Below, one piece after another: positions 29,977 to 40,688 of a DNA stretch of 64,000 nucleotides (position 1 is the first letter of the stretch; the number at the start of each line of letters is the position of its first letter). The position numbers and the translations under genes are program-made. The notes beneath the pieces were generated by a model. The model saw only the letters and a program-made list of their open reading frames with translations. It was not told where the DNA came from and did not search any database. The DNA is from Myxococcota bacterium (GTDB lineage: Bacteria > Myxococcota_A > UBA796 > CAJQPC01). The stretch covers positions 25,530-89,529 of the forward strand of contig JAKLKD010000002.1 of the NCBI GenBank assembly GCA_023150845.1. Direction: 5' to 3'.

Positions 29977-30300
29977 ATGTCGGCGCCCAAGTTTAAGATC
30001 AAGCGTGGCGACACCGTAGTGGTTGTCGCGGGCCGTCACAAGGGGAGCCGGGGCAAGGTCCTGTCGGTCATCCCTGAGGACTCTCGGGTTGTGGTCGAGG
30101 GGGTCAACCTCGTCAAGCGTCACCAGAAGGGCGCTGGCGAGCAGCCTGGCCAGATCATTCAGAAAGAGGCCGCGGTTCACATCTCGAACGTCGCCCTCTG
30201 GAGCGAGTCCTTGCAGAGCCGCGTCAAGGTGGGCCTCAAGGTCGCCGAGGACGGTTCTAAGGTCCGGGTCGATCGTAAGACTGGCGCGCTGCTCGATTGA
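29977..30300 (+). CDS. rplX: 50S ribosomal protein L24
   Basis: KIKRGDTVVVVAGRHKGSRGKVLSV. Confidence 0.97.
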   Translation: MSAPKFKIKRGDTVVVVAGRHKGSRGKVLSVIPEDSRVVVEGVNLVKRHQKGAGEQPGQIIQKEAAVHISNVALWSESLQSRVKVGLKVAEDGSKVRVDRKTGALLD

Positions 30301-30326
30301 GCATCGGTCGATAGGAGATTCCCCTC

Positions 30327-30869
30327 ATGGTTCCCCGTCTCAAAGAACGGTACATGACCGAGCTGGTGCCGAAGCTCAAGCAAGAGCTTGGCAGCACCAA
30401 CATCATGTGTGTTCCTCGCCTTGAGAAGATCGTGGTCAACACCTCCATCAAGGAGGCCATCCAGAACCAGAAGCTGCTCGATACGGCGGCTGAGGAGCTG
30501 GCGGTGATCACCGGTCAGAAGGCCATCATCCGGCGCGCGCGCAAGTCCATCGCGAACTTCAAGCTTCGTGAGGGCATGGCCATCGGCGCCAAGGTCACGC
30601 TTCGCGGCGACCGTATGTGGCACTTCTTCGACCGTCTCCTCTCGGTCGCCATTCCCCGTATTCGTGACTTCCGTGGGCTCAGCCCCAAGGGTTTCGACGG
30701 TCGTGGCAACTACTCGCTCGGTCTCACCGAGCAGATCCTCTTCCCTGAGATCAACTACGACAAGGTCGTGAAGATCCACGGGATGAACATCACCTTCGTC
30801 ACCACCGCGAAGACGGACGCTGAGGCCCGGGCTCTCCTGGTCAGCCTCGGCTTCCCGTTCCGCTCCTAG
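30327..30869 (+). CDS. rplE: 50S ribosomal protein L5
   Basis: [58 protein letters not shown]. Confidence 0.98.
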   Translation: MVPRLKERYMTELVPKLKQELGSTNIMCVPRLEKIVVNTSIKEAIQNQKLLDTAAEELAVITGQKAIIRRARKSIANFKLREGMAIGAKVTLRGDRMWHFFDRLLSVAIPRIRDFRGLSPKGFDGRGNYSLGLTEQILFPEINYDKVVKIHGMNITFVTTAKTDAEARALLVSLGFPFRS

Positions 30870-30878
30870 GAGTAGCTC

Positions 30879-31064
30879 ATGGCCAAAAAGTCCATGATCG
30901 CGAAGTCTCAGCGGAAGGCCAAGTTCTCGACCCGCCAGCACAACCGCTGCAAGGTGTGTGGTCGGCCCCGGGCCTACTACCGTGACTTTGACCTGTGTCG
31001 CATCTGCTTGCGGAACATGGCGCTTCGGGGCGAGCTCCCTGGCGTCACCAAGGCAAGCTGGTAG
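30879..31064 (+). CDS. rpsN: 30S ribosomal protein S14, zinc-binding (type Z)
   Basis: [38 protein letters not shown] with CxxC...CxxC. Confidence 0.97.
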   Translation: MAKKSMIAKSQRKAKFSTRQHNRCKVCGRPRAYYRDFDLCRICLRNMALRGELPGVTKASW

Positions 31065-31159
31065 TTCGCTGAGATCGTTAGCCGAGCTTCATTGGCCCGG
31101 TCGGTGGTAGGTCTCGATGCAAAACGCACGAGAAACCAGCACCGTATAGGAGAGTTCTG

Positions 31160-31558
31160 ATGTCGATGACCGATCCGATCGCAGACCTGCTGACCAGGAT
31201 TCGGAACGCCAGCCAGGCGCGTCATCCCACGGTCGTGGTGCCCCGGTCAAAGATCAAGTTGGAGCTGGTGAAGATCCTCAAGCAGGAGGGCTTCATCGAG
31301 GGCTTCATTGATGTTCCCGAGGGTCCCCAGGGGCAGATCAAGATCTTCCTGCGTTACGACGCGGCCAACCGTGGAGTGATCCGCGGCCTTGACCGTGTCT
31401 CCAAGCCCGGATGTCGGAAGTACGTGGGTCGCGATGAGATCCCGCGTGTCCGCAACGGCCTTGGCCTCGCCATCCTCACTACGCCGAAGGGCGTGCTCAC
31501 CGGCCAGCAGGCGCTCCACGCGGGCGTCGGTGGTGAGCTGCTCTGCTACGTCTGGTAG
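31160..31558 (+). CDS. rpsH: 30S ribosomal protein S8
   Basis: [30 protein letters not shown]. Confidence 0.97.
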   Translation: MSMTDPIADLLTRIRNASQARHPTVVVPRSKIKLELVKILKQEGFIEGFIDVPEGPQGQIKIFLRYDAANRGVIRGLDRVSKPGCRKYVGRDEIPRVRNGLGLAILTTPKGVLTGQQALHAGVGGELLCYVW

Positions 31559-31576
31559 CAGGGATAGGAGTCTGTC

Positions 31577-32116
31577 ATGTCGCGCGTAGGTAAGGTGCCT
31601 GTTCAGATCCCTGCCGGGGTAAAGCTCACGGTTGGGGACAAGGTGGTGGTCAGCGGGCCCAAGGGTTCGCTTGAGCGTGTCCTCGTTGAGGGGATCACGA
31701 TCGAGCAGACCGGTGGCGCCGCTCACCTTCACCGGAGCTCCGAGGAGCGCAACATTCGGGCCAACCATGGCCTGATGCGCGCGCTGCTCAACAACATGGT
31801 GGTTGGCGTCACGAAGGGTTTTGAGCGTCGGCTCGAGATCATCGGCGTCGGCTACAAGGCCGAGATGAAGGGCGCCAAGCTCGTCCTGAGCCTCGGCTAC
31901 TCCCATCCCATTGAGTTCTCGCCCCCTGCCGGGATCTCCATCGCTGTCGACACGAAGGCGAACAAGATCGTCGTGTCGGGGGCGGACAAGGAGGCCGTCG
32001 GCCAGGTCGCCTCGGACATCCGTGGCTTCCGCTCTCCTGACTCCTACAAGGGGAAGGGTGTGCGGTATGAGGGTGAGCGTGTCCGGCTCAAGGCCGGCAA
32101 GTCCGCGAAGAAGTAG
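31577..32116 (+). CDS. rplF: 50S ribosomal protein L6
   Basis: SRVGKVPVQIPAGVKLTVGDKVVVSGPKGSL; DIRGFRSPDSYKGKGVRYEGE. Confidence 0.97.
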   Translation: MSRVGKVPVQIPAGVKLTVGDKVVVSGPKGSLERVLVEGITIEQTGGAAHLHRSSEERNIRANHGLMRALLNNMVVGVTKGFERRLEIIGVGYKAEMKGAKLVLSLGYSHPIEFSPPAGISIAVDTKANKIVVSGADKEAVGQVASDIRGFRSPDSYKGKGVRYEGERVRLKAGKSAKK

Positions 32117-32125
32117 GAGTGCGCC

Positions 32126-32494
32126 ATGGGTAAGACCAATCCCTCTCAGGTCGCGCGTGAGCGCCGCAAGGTCTCGATTCGTAAGCGCGTCAGCGGCACG
32201 GTGGAGCGTCCTCGCCTCACCATCTTCCGCAGCGCGTCCCACATCTACGCCCAGGTGGTCAACGACGAGAGTGGTCATACCCTCGTCGCGGCTTCCACCC
32301 GGTCTCCCGAGCTCAAGGGGCTCGAGGGGCATCGTGGAAACATCAACGCGGCCGTGGCGGTCGGCAAGCTCCTCGCGGAGAAGGCCATCGCCGCGAACGT
32401 CACCAAGGTCGTCTTCGACCGCAACGGCTATCTCTATCACGGTCGCGTTAAGGCGCTCGCCGACGCTGCTCGTGAGGGTGGTCTCGACTTCTAA
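32126..32494 (+). CDS. rplR: 50S ribosomal protein L18
   Basis: [57 protein letters not shown]. Confidence 0.97.
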   Translation: MGKTNPSQVARERRKVSIRKRVSGTVERPRLTIFRSASHIYAQVVNDESGHTLVAASTRSPELKGLEGHRGNINAAVAVGKLLAEKAIAANVTKVVFDRNGYLYHGRVKALADAAREGGLDF

Positions 32495-32527
32495 GCGACT
32501 GGCGATGGCCCGCAGCGGAGGATTCAA

Positions 32528-33079
32528 GTGAACAAGGTATCCCGCAGTCGTCGTCAGGATGCTGATGACGGTCTGATTGAGAAAGTGATCCACGTCAACC
32601 GCGTCGCGAAGGTCGTCAAGGGCGGCCGTCGCTTCAGCTTCTCCGCCATCGTCGTTGTCGGCGACGGTGAGGGGCAGGTCGGCGTCGGCATGGGCAAGGC
32701 CAACGAGGTGCCCGAGGCGATCCGCAAGGCCACCAACAAGGCCAAGGCGAGCTTGCTCAAGGTCGCGATGGTGGACGGCACCGTGCCGCACATCACCCGC
32801 GGCGAGTACGGCTCCGGCACTGTGGTGCTGCGCCCCGCCGCGCCTGGTACGGGCGTCATCGCGGGTCCGGCCGTGCGCGCCATCATGGACGCTGTCGGTT
32901 ACCGCAACGTCCTCTCCAAGAGCCTGGGCTCCAGCAACCCCTACAACGTGGTGCGCGCGACCTTCGCTGCTCTTGAGCAGCTGGAGTCGCCGGAGCAGTT
33001 CGCGGTTCGGACCAACCAGGACCTCGACAAGGTGCTCTCCAACTACAACGTCGGCGCGCGGGTTTGGCGCTCCGCTTAG
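32528..33079 (+). CDS. rpsE: 30S ribosomal protein S5
   Basis: [37 protein letters not shown]. Confidence 0.97.
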   Translation: MNKVSRSRRQDADDGLIEKVIHVNRVAKVVKGGRRFSFSAIVVVGDGEGQVGVGMGKANEVPEAIRKATNKAKASLLKVAMVDGTVPHITRGEYGSGTVVLRPAAPGTGVIAGPAVRAIMDAVGYRNVLSKSLGSSNPYNVVRATFAALEQLESPEQFAVRTNQDLDKVLSNYNVGARVWRSA

Positions 33080-33122
33080 GCGGGCGTCGAGCTGAGCGCG
33101 TGAGAACGCACGAGGTATCGCC

Positions 33123-33308
33123 GTGAAAATGCTCAAGGTCACGTTGACCCGCTCAACGATTGGCACCACGGATGATCAGACCGCGACCGTGATCGGGCTC
33201 GGGCTCCGGAAGATTCACTCTTCCCGGGTGCTCGAGAACACCCCCTCGGTTCGTGGCATGGTCAAGAAGGTCATTCATCTCGTTCATGTCGAGGAAGTCG
33301 AGGCCTGA
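33123..33308 (+). CDS. rpmD: 50S ribosomal protein L30
   Basis: [51 protein letters not shown]. Confidence 0.96.
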   Translation: MKMLKVTLTRSTIGTTDDQTATVIGLGLRKIHSSRVLENTPSVRGMVKKVIHLVHVEEVEA

Positions 33309-33392
33309 TTTGGCCCGCAGATGAGGATGGGCGGCGCTTGCAGGGACCAGTCCTGCGCCTCGCCTGTCCTCTCTTCGACTCTGGAGTTTCAG

Positions 33393-33845
33393 ATGGCGAA
33401 CGAACTCTCCAACCTCAAGCCGGTCCCCGGCTCCACCAAGAAGCGCATGCGCGTCGGCCGTGGAGAGGGCTCTGGTAAGGGCAAGACCTCGGGCCGTGGC
33501 CAGAAGGGCCAGGGCTCCCGCGCCGGTGAGGGCGTGCGTCCGGGCTTCGAGGGCGGTCAGATGCCCTTGCAGCGGCGCATCCCGAAGCGCGGCTTCACGA
33601 ACATCTTCGCGAAGGACTACACCGTCATGAACATCGGTGACCTCAACGGCCGTTACGCGGCTGGTGACGTTGTTGATCTTGACGGTCTCAAGGCCCGTGG
33701 CCACGTTTCGTATGTTGGTCGCGATGGTCTCAAGATCCTCGGGGCTGGTGAGCTCGAAGTCGCTCTCACCATCAAGGCTGCGAAGTTCAGCGAGACGGCT
33801 CGCGCGAAGATCGTAGCGGCTGGTGGTGTGGCTGAGGAGATCTGA
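33393..33845 (+). CDS. rplO: 50S ribosomal protein L15
   Basis: MANELSNLKPVPGSTKKRMRVGRGEGSGKGKTSGRGQKGQGSR. Confidence 0.97.
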   Translation: MANELSNLKPVPGSTKKRMRVGRGEGSGKGKTSGRGQKGQGSRAGEGVRPGFEGGQMPLQRRIPKRGFTNIFAKDYTVMNIGDLNGRYAAGDVVDLDGLKARGHVSYVGRDGLKILGAGELEVALTIKAAKFSETARAKIVAAGGVAEEI

Positions 33846-33846
33846 C

Positions 33847-35190
33847 GTGTTCTCATCCCTGGCCGATGTCTGGAAGATGCCGGATCTTCGGAGCCGCATC
33901 TTCTTCACGCTGGCGTTGCTGGCGGTTTATCGGCTCGGGATCTTCATCCCGGCTCCCGGGGTGGATCGCGCCGCGCTCTCCGAGTTCTTCCAGTCGGGGT
34001 CCAACACGCTGTTTGGGCTCTACGACATGTTCTCGGGCGGCGCCCTTGAGCAGTTCAGCGTCTTCGTGCTCGGCATCATGCCGTACATCAGCGCCTCGAT
34101 CATCATCCAGGTGCTGAGCTCCACGGTGCCGCAGCTCGAGCGCCTCTCGAAAGAGGGGCAGACCGGGCGCAACAAGCTCAACCAGTACACCCGCTACCTC
34201 ACCATCGTCATCGCGCTCGTGCAGTCCGGCAGCATCGCCGTCGGGCTTGAGCAGATGAAGGTGGGCAACGGGGAGTCGGTGGTGATCGCCGTCGGGTGGG
34301 GCTTCCGCCTCATGACGATGATCACGATGACCGCGGGGAGCTGCTTCGTGATGTGGCTCGGTGAGCAGATCACCGAGCGCGGCATCGGAAGCGGCTCGTC
34401 GTTGATCATCACCGCGGGCATCGTGGCGGGGCTGCCGACAGGCGCCTACCAGCTCGCGCAGAAGGTCGGCAACGGGGACATGAACCTCCTCGGCGTCACC
34501 TTGCTGGTGCTGTTCATGTTCGCGGTGCTCGTGGGCATCGTGTTCATCGAGCGCGGCCAGCGCCGTGTGCCCATCCAGTACGCCAAGCGGGTCGTCGGAC
34601 GACGTGTGTATGGCGGACAGGAGACACACCTCCCGCTCAAGGTGAACGTGGCCGGCGTGATCCCGCCCATCTTCGCCAGCGCGGTGCTGATGTTCCCGGC
34701 GACGCTCTCGACGCTCCTGAACAGCGACAACGTCGTGCTCGGTCGCATCGTCGGCGCCTTCACCCCCGGCGCGTGGCTGTACAACACGGTCTATGTCGGG
34801 CTGATCGTCTTCTTCGCCTACTTCTACACGGCCGTGACGTTCAACCCCGTTGACGTGGCGGACAACCTCAAGAAGCAGGGCGGGTTCATCCCCGGCGTGC
34901 GCCCCGGTCGCCAGACCGCGGAGTACATCGACCGCATCCTCAGCCGCCTCACCTTGGGTGGCGCGCTGTACCTCGCCGCGGTCTGTGTGCTCCCGACCCT
35001 GCTCATCACGCAGTACGGGATCCCCTTCTACTTCGGCGGAACCGGGCTGCTCATCGTCGTCAGTGTGTCCTTGGACACCGTGGCGCAGATCGAGGGCCAC
35101 ATGCTCACGAAGCATTACGACGGCCTGATTCAATCCAGCAACGTTCGAGGTCGGCAGCGCCGCCTCTTGGAGAAGTCCAAGAGCGAGTGA
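33847..35190 (+). CDS. secY: Preprotein translocase subunit SecY
   Basis: GTG start VFSSLADVWKMPDLRSRIFFTLALLAVYRLGIFIPAPGVD; GIMPYISASIIIQVL. Confidence 0.98.
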   Translation: MFSSLADVWKMPDLRSRIFFTLALLAVYRLGIFIPAPGVDRAALSEFFQSGSNTLFGLYDMFSGGALEQFSVFVLGIMPYISASIIIQVLSSTVPQLERLSKEGQTGRNKLNQYTRYLTIVIALVQSGSIAVGLEQMKVGNGESVVIAVGWGFRLMTMITMTAGSCFVMWLGEQITERGIGSGSSLIITAGIVAGLPTGAYQLAQKVGNGDMNLLGVTLLVLFMFAVLVGIVFIERGQRRVPIQYAKRVVGRRVYGGQETHLPLKVNVAGVIPPIFASAVLMFPATLSTLLNSDNVVLGRIVGAFTPGAWLYNTVYVGLIVFFAYFYTAVTFNPVDVADNLKKQGGFIPGVRPGRQTAEYIDRILSRLTLGGALYLAAVCVLPTLLITQYGIPFYFGGTGLLIVVSVSLDTVAQIEGHMLTKHYDGLIQSSNVRGRQRRLLEKSKSE

Positions 35191-35218
35191 GCCGGGGCGC
35201 TGGTGGCCTCGCAGAGAG

Positions 35219-35250
35219 CGGCTGACCCTTCGGGCGTCAGCCGTGTGTTT
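35219..35250 (+). terminator. Hairpin + T-rich tract between secY and adk (attenuator-like)
   Basis: CGGCTGAC...GTCAGCCG then TGTGTTTT, ~15 nt upstream of adk. Confidence 0.5.
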
Positions 35251-35264
35251 TCGGAGGCGAGCGC

Positions 35265-35912
35265 ATGATCATCATCCTCTTCGGGCCCCCGGGCGCTGGC
35301 AAAGGAACTCAGGCCAGCGCGCTGTGTGAGGCCTACGGCGTGCCCCAGGTCGCCACGGGCGACATCTTCCGGGCGCACCTCAAGAACAACACGCCGCTTG
35401 GGCAGCTCGCCCGCAGCTTCATGAACAACGGCCAGCTCGTCCCGGACGAGGTCGTGTGGAAGCTCGTCGAGAGCCGCCTCTCCGAGCCCGACTGCGCCGG
35501 TGGGGTGCTGCTCGACGGGTTCCCGCGGACCGTAGTCCAGGCGGAGCTCATGCTCAGCTGGGTCAAAGAGAGCGGTCTGGCCCTGAGCCAGGTGCTCGCG
35601 CTGGTGGTCCCCGACGAGGAGCTCGTCGAGCGCCTCGCCGGTCGGCGCACCTGCCTCGACTGCCAGGCGAGCTACCACGTGCAGTACAACCCCCCCACCG
35701 TCGAGGGGGTCTGTGATCGTTGTGGTTCGCACCGCGTCGTGCAGCGTGAGGATGACTCCGAGGAGACGGTCCGCAAGCGGATCGCCACCTACCACCGCGA
35801 GACCGCGCCGGTGCTGGACTTCTTCAAGGCCCGGGGCCTCGCGACCGAGGTCGATGGCCTCGGCGAGATCGGCGACGTCGCCGCGCGCCTCCGTCAGGCG
35901 CTGCAGGGATGA
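35265..35912 (+). CDS. adk: Adenylate kinase (zinc-lid type)
   Basis: IILFGPPGAGKGTQASALCEAYG; LLDGFPRTVVQAE; lid CLDCQASYH...CDRCG. Confidence 0.97.
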   Translation: MIIILFGPPGAGKGTQASALCEAYGVPQVATGDIFRAHLKNNTPLGQLARSFMNNGQLVPDEVVWKLVESRLSEPDCAGGVLLDGFPRTVVQAELMLSWVKESGLALSQVLALVVPDEELVERLAGRRTCLDCQASYHVQYNPPTVEGVCDRCGSHRVVQREDDSEETVRKRIATYHRETAPVLDFFKARGLATEVDGLGEIGDVAARLRQALQG

Positions 35913-36673
35913 TCCCCGTCAAGGCGCACTGGGAGGTGCCGCTGATGCGCACGGCGGGGCGCCTCTTGGCCGAGGCGATCGCCGAGGTCCGCGCGCACGT
36001 CGCCGTCGGCGTCACGCCCCGAGAGCTCGACCGGATCTTCGAGCAGGCGATCGCCGCTCGCGGCGCGCGCTCGGCGTTCAAGGGCTACGACACCGGCGCG
36101 GGCCCCTTCCCTGCGACGATCTGCGCCAGCCGAAACGAGCAGGTGGTCCATGGGATCCCCGACGATCGGCCCCTGAACGATGGCGATCTCATCTCCCTGG
36201 ACTTCGGCCTCGAGTACGGCGGGTATTTCGCCGACTCGGCCTTCTCGATGGGGGTTGGCACCGTCACCCCCAAGGTCCAGCGCCTCCTTGACATCACGGA
36301 GAAGAGCCTATACAAGGCCATCTCCCTCGCTGTGCCCGGCGCTCGGATCGGAGATCTGGGTCACAGCGTGCAAAGCCTCTGTGAGAGTGAAGGATTTGGT
36401 GTCGTCCGTGACCTCGTCGGTCACGGGATCGGTCGTCGGATGCACGAACCCCCCTCGGTCCCCAACTTCGGGAAGCGCGGGACGGGGGTGCCCCTCAAGC
36501 CAGGCGTCTGTCTGGCCATTGAGCCGATGATCACGATGGGCGACTACCGGACGCGCACGCTCAAGGACGGCTGGACCGTCGTCACTACCGATGGGTCGTT
36601 CGCGGCCCACTTCGAGCACACTGTGCTCATCACCGAGAACGGGCCTGAGATCCTCACGGCCCCGCTTCGTTGA
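35909..36673 (+). CDS. map: Methionine aminopeptidase type I
   Basis: [43 protein letters not shown]. Confidence 0.97.
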   Translation: MIPVKAHWEVPLMRTAGRLLAEAIAEVRAHVAVGVTPRELDRIFEQAIAARGARSAFKGYDTGAGPFPATICASRNEQVVHGIPDDRPLNDGDLISLDFGLEYGGYFADSAFSMGVGTVTPKVQRLLDITEKSLYKAISLAVPGARIGDLGHSVQSLCESEGFGVVRDLVGHGIGRRMHEPPSVPNFGKRGTGVPLKPGVCLAIEPMITMGDYRTRTLKDGWTVVTTDGSFAAHFEHTVLITENGPEILTAPLR

Positions 36674-36722
36674 CCATGAATCCACCGATGAACCGGAGCG
36701 AGGGCTCCGGCGAGGAGAGGAA

Positions 36723-36836
36723 ATGAAGGTCAAGGCGTCAGTCAAGCGCATCTGCGACAAGTGCCGGATCATCCGGCGTCGCGGCATCGTGCGTGTGATC
36801 TGCGAGACTCCCAAACACAAGCAGCGTCAGGGCTAG
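36723..36836 (+). CDS. rpmJ: 50S ribosomal protein L36
   Basis: [37 protein letters not shown]. Confidence 0.97.
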   Translation: MKVKASVKRICDKCRIIRRRGIVRVICETPKHKQRQG

Positions 36837-36845
36837 GAGGAACAC

Positions 36846-37211
36846 ATGGCTCGTATTGAGGGTGTTGACCTCCCGCGCCAGAAGCGCATCGAGATCGCGC
36901 TCACCTACATCTTCGGGATCGGCCGGGCGACCGCGCTCAAGATCCTTGAGGACGCTCAGGTGGACCGCGCGATCCGCACCCAGGACCTCTCCGAGGTCGA
37001 GGTGGCGCGTATCCGTGAGGTCATTCAGCGTCGTGTGAAGGTCGAGGGCGAGCTCCGCAAAGAGATCGCCATGAACATCAAGCGCTTGATCGACCTCGGC
37101 GCTTATCGCGGCCTTCGCCACAAGCGGGGTCTCCCGGTTCGCGGCCAGCGGACCCACACCAATGCGCGCACCCGCAAGGGCCCGCGTCGCGTCGTCGCGA
37201 AGAAGCGGTAA
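36846..37211 (+). CDS. rpsM: 30S ribosomal protein S13
   Basis: [60 protein letters not shown]. Confidence 0.98.
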   Translation: MARIEGVDLPRQKRIEIALTYIFGIGRATALKILEDAQVDRAIRTQDLSEVEVARIREVIQRRVKVEGELRKEIAMNIKRLIDLGAYRGLRHKRGLPVRGQRTHTNARTRKGPRRVVAKKR

Positions 37212-37223
37212 GCGGAGCTGACC

Positions 37224-37616
37224 ATGGCTGCTACTCCCAAGAAGAAAGTCGTCAAGCGCGTAAAGAAGAACATCCCTTCTGGCGTGGTCCACATTCAGGC
37301 CACGTTCAACAACACCATCGTCACCATCACGGATCCCGCTGGGAACACCGTGGCCTGGTCGAGCGCTGGTGTGAAGGGCTTCAAAGGCTCCCGCAAGTCC
37401 ACCCCCTTCGCCGCTCAGCTTGTCGCTGAGGACGCCGCCCGCAAGGCGATGGAGCACGGCATGAAGGTGGCGGGCGTGTTCGTGAAGGGGCCCGGCGCTG
37501 GGCGTGAGTCCGCGCTGCGCGCCATCCAGAACGCGGGCCTCAAGGTGACGATGATCAAAGACGTCACCCCGATCCCGCACAACGGATGCCGCCCCCCCAA
37601 GCGTCGTCGCGTCTAA
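37224..37616 (+). CDS. rpsK: 30S ribosomal protein S11
   Basis: [61 protein letters not shown]. Confidence 0.98.
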   Translation: MAATPKKKVVKRVKKNIPSGVVHIQATFNNTIVTITDPAGNTVAWSSAGVKGFKGSRKSTPFAAQLVAEDAARKAMEHGMKVAGVFVKGPGAGRESALRAIQNAGLKVTMIKDVTPIPHNGCRPPKRRRV

Positions 37617-37752
37617 TCCATTCCGCTCATGCGCCGGGGGGCGGGAGCACTTTCCCGCCCTGGCCTGACCAGCCCTCGCCGCGCCGAGTGTCCTCTGTTC
37701 GGGGTGAAGAGCCTCCTGCCTGGTTCAGCGGAGGCAGAAACCCCAGGAGAGA

Positions 37753-38769
<1,017 letters not shown>

Positions 38770-38830
38770 TTCGCCCTGAGCCCCGCCCTGGCGCTTAGCG
38801 TCAGGGGGGTGGCCGGGCAGGAGTCATCCC

Positions 38831-39322
38831 ATGCGTCACAAGAAGTCAGGCCGGATCCTCGGCCGTAAGAGCCCGCATCGCACGGCGATGTACCGCAACA
38901 TGGTCACCGCGCTCATGCGTTATGGCCAGATCCGCACCACGGACGCCAAGGCGCGTGAGCTGCGTCGGTTCGCCGACCGCCTCATCTCCTTGGGCAAGAA
39001 GGTCCCGCCCTCGGCGCTGCTCAACCTCACCGGCGCTGAGCTGGAGAAGGCCAAGGCCGCTCGGGTGCACGCGATCCGCGTCGCGCGGAAGTACTCCACG
39101 GACCTCGAGGTCCTGGAGCGCGTGTTCAACGAGTACGCCGAGCGTTACCAAGGCCGGAACGGCGGTTACACCCGCGTTCTCAAGCTCACCGTGCGCCCCG
39201 GCGACAACGCGCCGATGGCGCTCGTTGAGCTCGTCTCTTCGATCGATGAGATCGTGGAGGAGGGCGGCGGTGAGTCCGCTGCTCAGGACGCGGCCGCTCA
39301 GGAGCCCGCTGCGGCGGAGTGA
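38831..39322 (+). CDS. rplQ: 50S ribosomal protein L17
   Basis: [49 protein letters not shown]. Confidence 0.97.
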   Translation: MRHKKSGRILGRKSPHRTAMYRNMVTALMRYGQIRTTDAKARELRRFADRLISLGKKVPPSALLNLTGAELEKAKAARVHAIRVARKYSTDLEVLERVFNEYAERYQGRNGGYTRVLKLTVRPGDNAPMALVELVSSIDEIVEEGGGESAAQDAAAQEPAAAE

Positions 39323-39375
39323 GGGTCGATGGGCCGGCCGAGGGTGATCCTTCGGCCGCCTCGTCCAAGACAAGG

Positions 39376-39409
39376 CGCGGAGCTGGCGATACGCCGCTCC
39401 GCGTTTTTT
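39376..39409 (+). terminator. Intrinsic terminator after rplQ
   Basis: CGCGGAGC...GCTCCGCG followed by TTTTTT. Confidence 0.88.
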
Positions 39410-39475
39410 GTTATGATCTGGAGCGGCGTTGGGCGACCTAGCGTCGGCACAGCCCCTTCGAGTGAGTCCTCCACC

Positions 39476-39994
39476 ATGTCTGATGAGTCTCTGGGCCATG
39501 GCGGCAGCTTGATGCGTGACGAGCGAGTGCGTCGCGCCCGCCGCGTGCTGTCGGAGTACATGAACACGGGCGGCAAACGAAACACCCGCCAGCGGGACGT
39601 GATCGTCGACGTGTTCTTTGAGGTGGGCTCGGAGCGCCATCTCTCGCTGCAGGAGCTCCAAGAGCAGGTGCAGCGTGTCGAGCCTGGCGTCGGCTTCGCG
39701 ACGGTTTACCGCACGATGAAGATGCTCACGGACGCCGGCGTGGCCCACGAGCGCCGCTTCGACGAGGGCACCACGCGCTACGAGCTCGCCGAGGTGGGTG
39801 AACACCACGACCACCTCATCTGCATCGACTGCGGCCACATCTTCGAGTTTGAGGACGACCTCATCGAGGCCCGGCAGCGAGAGGTCGCCACACGCTTCGG
39901 CCTGGAGATCACCACACACCGCCACGAGATCTACGCGACCTGCGCCCGCGGCAGCGCGTGTGAGCGGCGCCTGGACGCGGCGAAGAGCGCCTGA
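39476..39994 (+). CDS. fur: Fur family transcriptional regulator
   Basis: NTRQRDVIVDVFFEVGSERHLSLQELQEQVQ...GFATVYRTMKMLTDAGVAHE; EHHDHLICIDCGHIFEF. Confidence 0.93.
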   Translation: MSDESLGHGGSLMRDERVRRARRVLSEYMNTGGKRNTRQRDVIVDVFFEVGSERHLSLQELQEQVQRVEPGVGFATVYRTMKMLTDAGVAHERRFDEGTTRYELAEVGEHHDHLICIDCGHIFEFEDDLIEARQREVATRFGLEITTHRHEIYATCARGSACERRLDAAKSA

Positions 39995-40440
39995 GGCGGC
40001 GCTGGGCGGGCGGTGAGTTAGGGCGCGAGTCCGGCGGCCTGGTTGCTCGGCGCCTGGAGTGGCGGCTGGATGTGTCCAAGGGCGCCTGAGGCGGCGCTGG
40101 GCGGGCGGTGAGTTAGGCGCGAGCCCTGCGGCCTGGTTGCACGGCGCCTGGAGTGGCGCCTGGAGTGGCGCCTGGATGCGGCGCAGAGCGCCTGAGGCGG
40201 CGCAGGTCGGGCGGTGAGTGAGGGCGCGAGCCCTGCGGCTTGGTTGCCTGGCTCCTGGAGTGGCGCCTGGACGCGGCGCAGAGCGCCTGAGGCGGCGCAG
40301 GTCGGGCGGTGAGCTAGGGCGAGCCCTGCGGCTTGGTTGCTCGGCGCCTGGAGTGGCGCCTATACGTGTCCCAGGGCGCCTGAGGCGGCGCTGGTCGGGC
40401 GGTGAGCTAGGACGAGCCCGGCGGCCTGGTTGCTTGCCTG
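39955..40440. repeat. ~95-bp imperfect tandem repeat, ~5 copies, starting inside the fur 3' end
   Basis: Core GCGCCTGAGGCGGCG starts at 39987, 40082, 40188, 40283, 40376 (spacings 95,106,95,93); flanking segments CTGGAGTGGCGCCTGGA, GGGCGGTGAG, GCGGCTTGGTTGC recur. Confidence 0.88.
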
Positions 40441-40514
40441 AACGCGCCTCGCGCCTCGCGCCCTCGGTCGGGCCAGCGCCGACTGGGACGTGTGGGCGTC
40501 ATCGTGGAGCCCAA

Positions 40515-40550
40515 AACGAAAAGAGGACCACCCGAAGGATGGTCCTCTTT
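40515..40550 (-). terminator. Intrinsic terminator downstream of the minus-strand tRNA-Leu/secG block
   Basis: AAGAGGACCA...TGGTCCTCTT 10-bp stem; minus-strand downstream reads TTTTCGTTTT. Confidence 0.8.
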
Positions 40551-40556
40551 AGAGGA

Positions 40557-40644
40557 TGGTGCGCGAGGAGGGACTCGAACCCTCACAGCCTCTCGGCCAC
40601 AAGCACCTCAAACTTGCGCGTCTACCAAGTTCCGCCACCCGCGC
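40557..40644 (-). tRNA. tRNA-Leu(GAG)
   Basis: Minus strand GCGCGGG...CTCGCGC acceptor, anticodon stem-loop CAAGT-TTGAGGT-GCTTG, long variable arm, GGTTCGAGTCC, CCA encoded. Confidence 0.93.
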
Positions 40645-40688
40645 ACATTCAGGAAGCCCACCTCATTTAGCTTGGCGCCCCTACGCTG

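Noticed and set aside
31247-33169. 640-aa antisense ORF opposite rpsH-rpsE
   Set aside because: Spans several ribosomal genes on the opposite strand; shadow ORF composition.
39955-40440. CRISPR array
   Set aside because: Units are contiguous ~95-bp repeats without unique spacers, and no cas genes are nearby.
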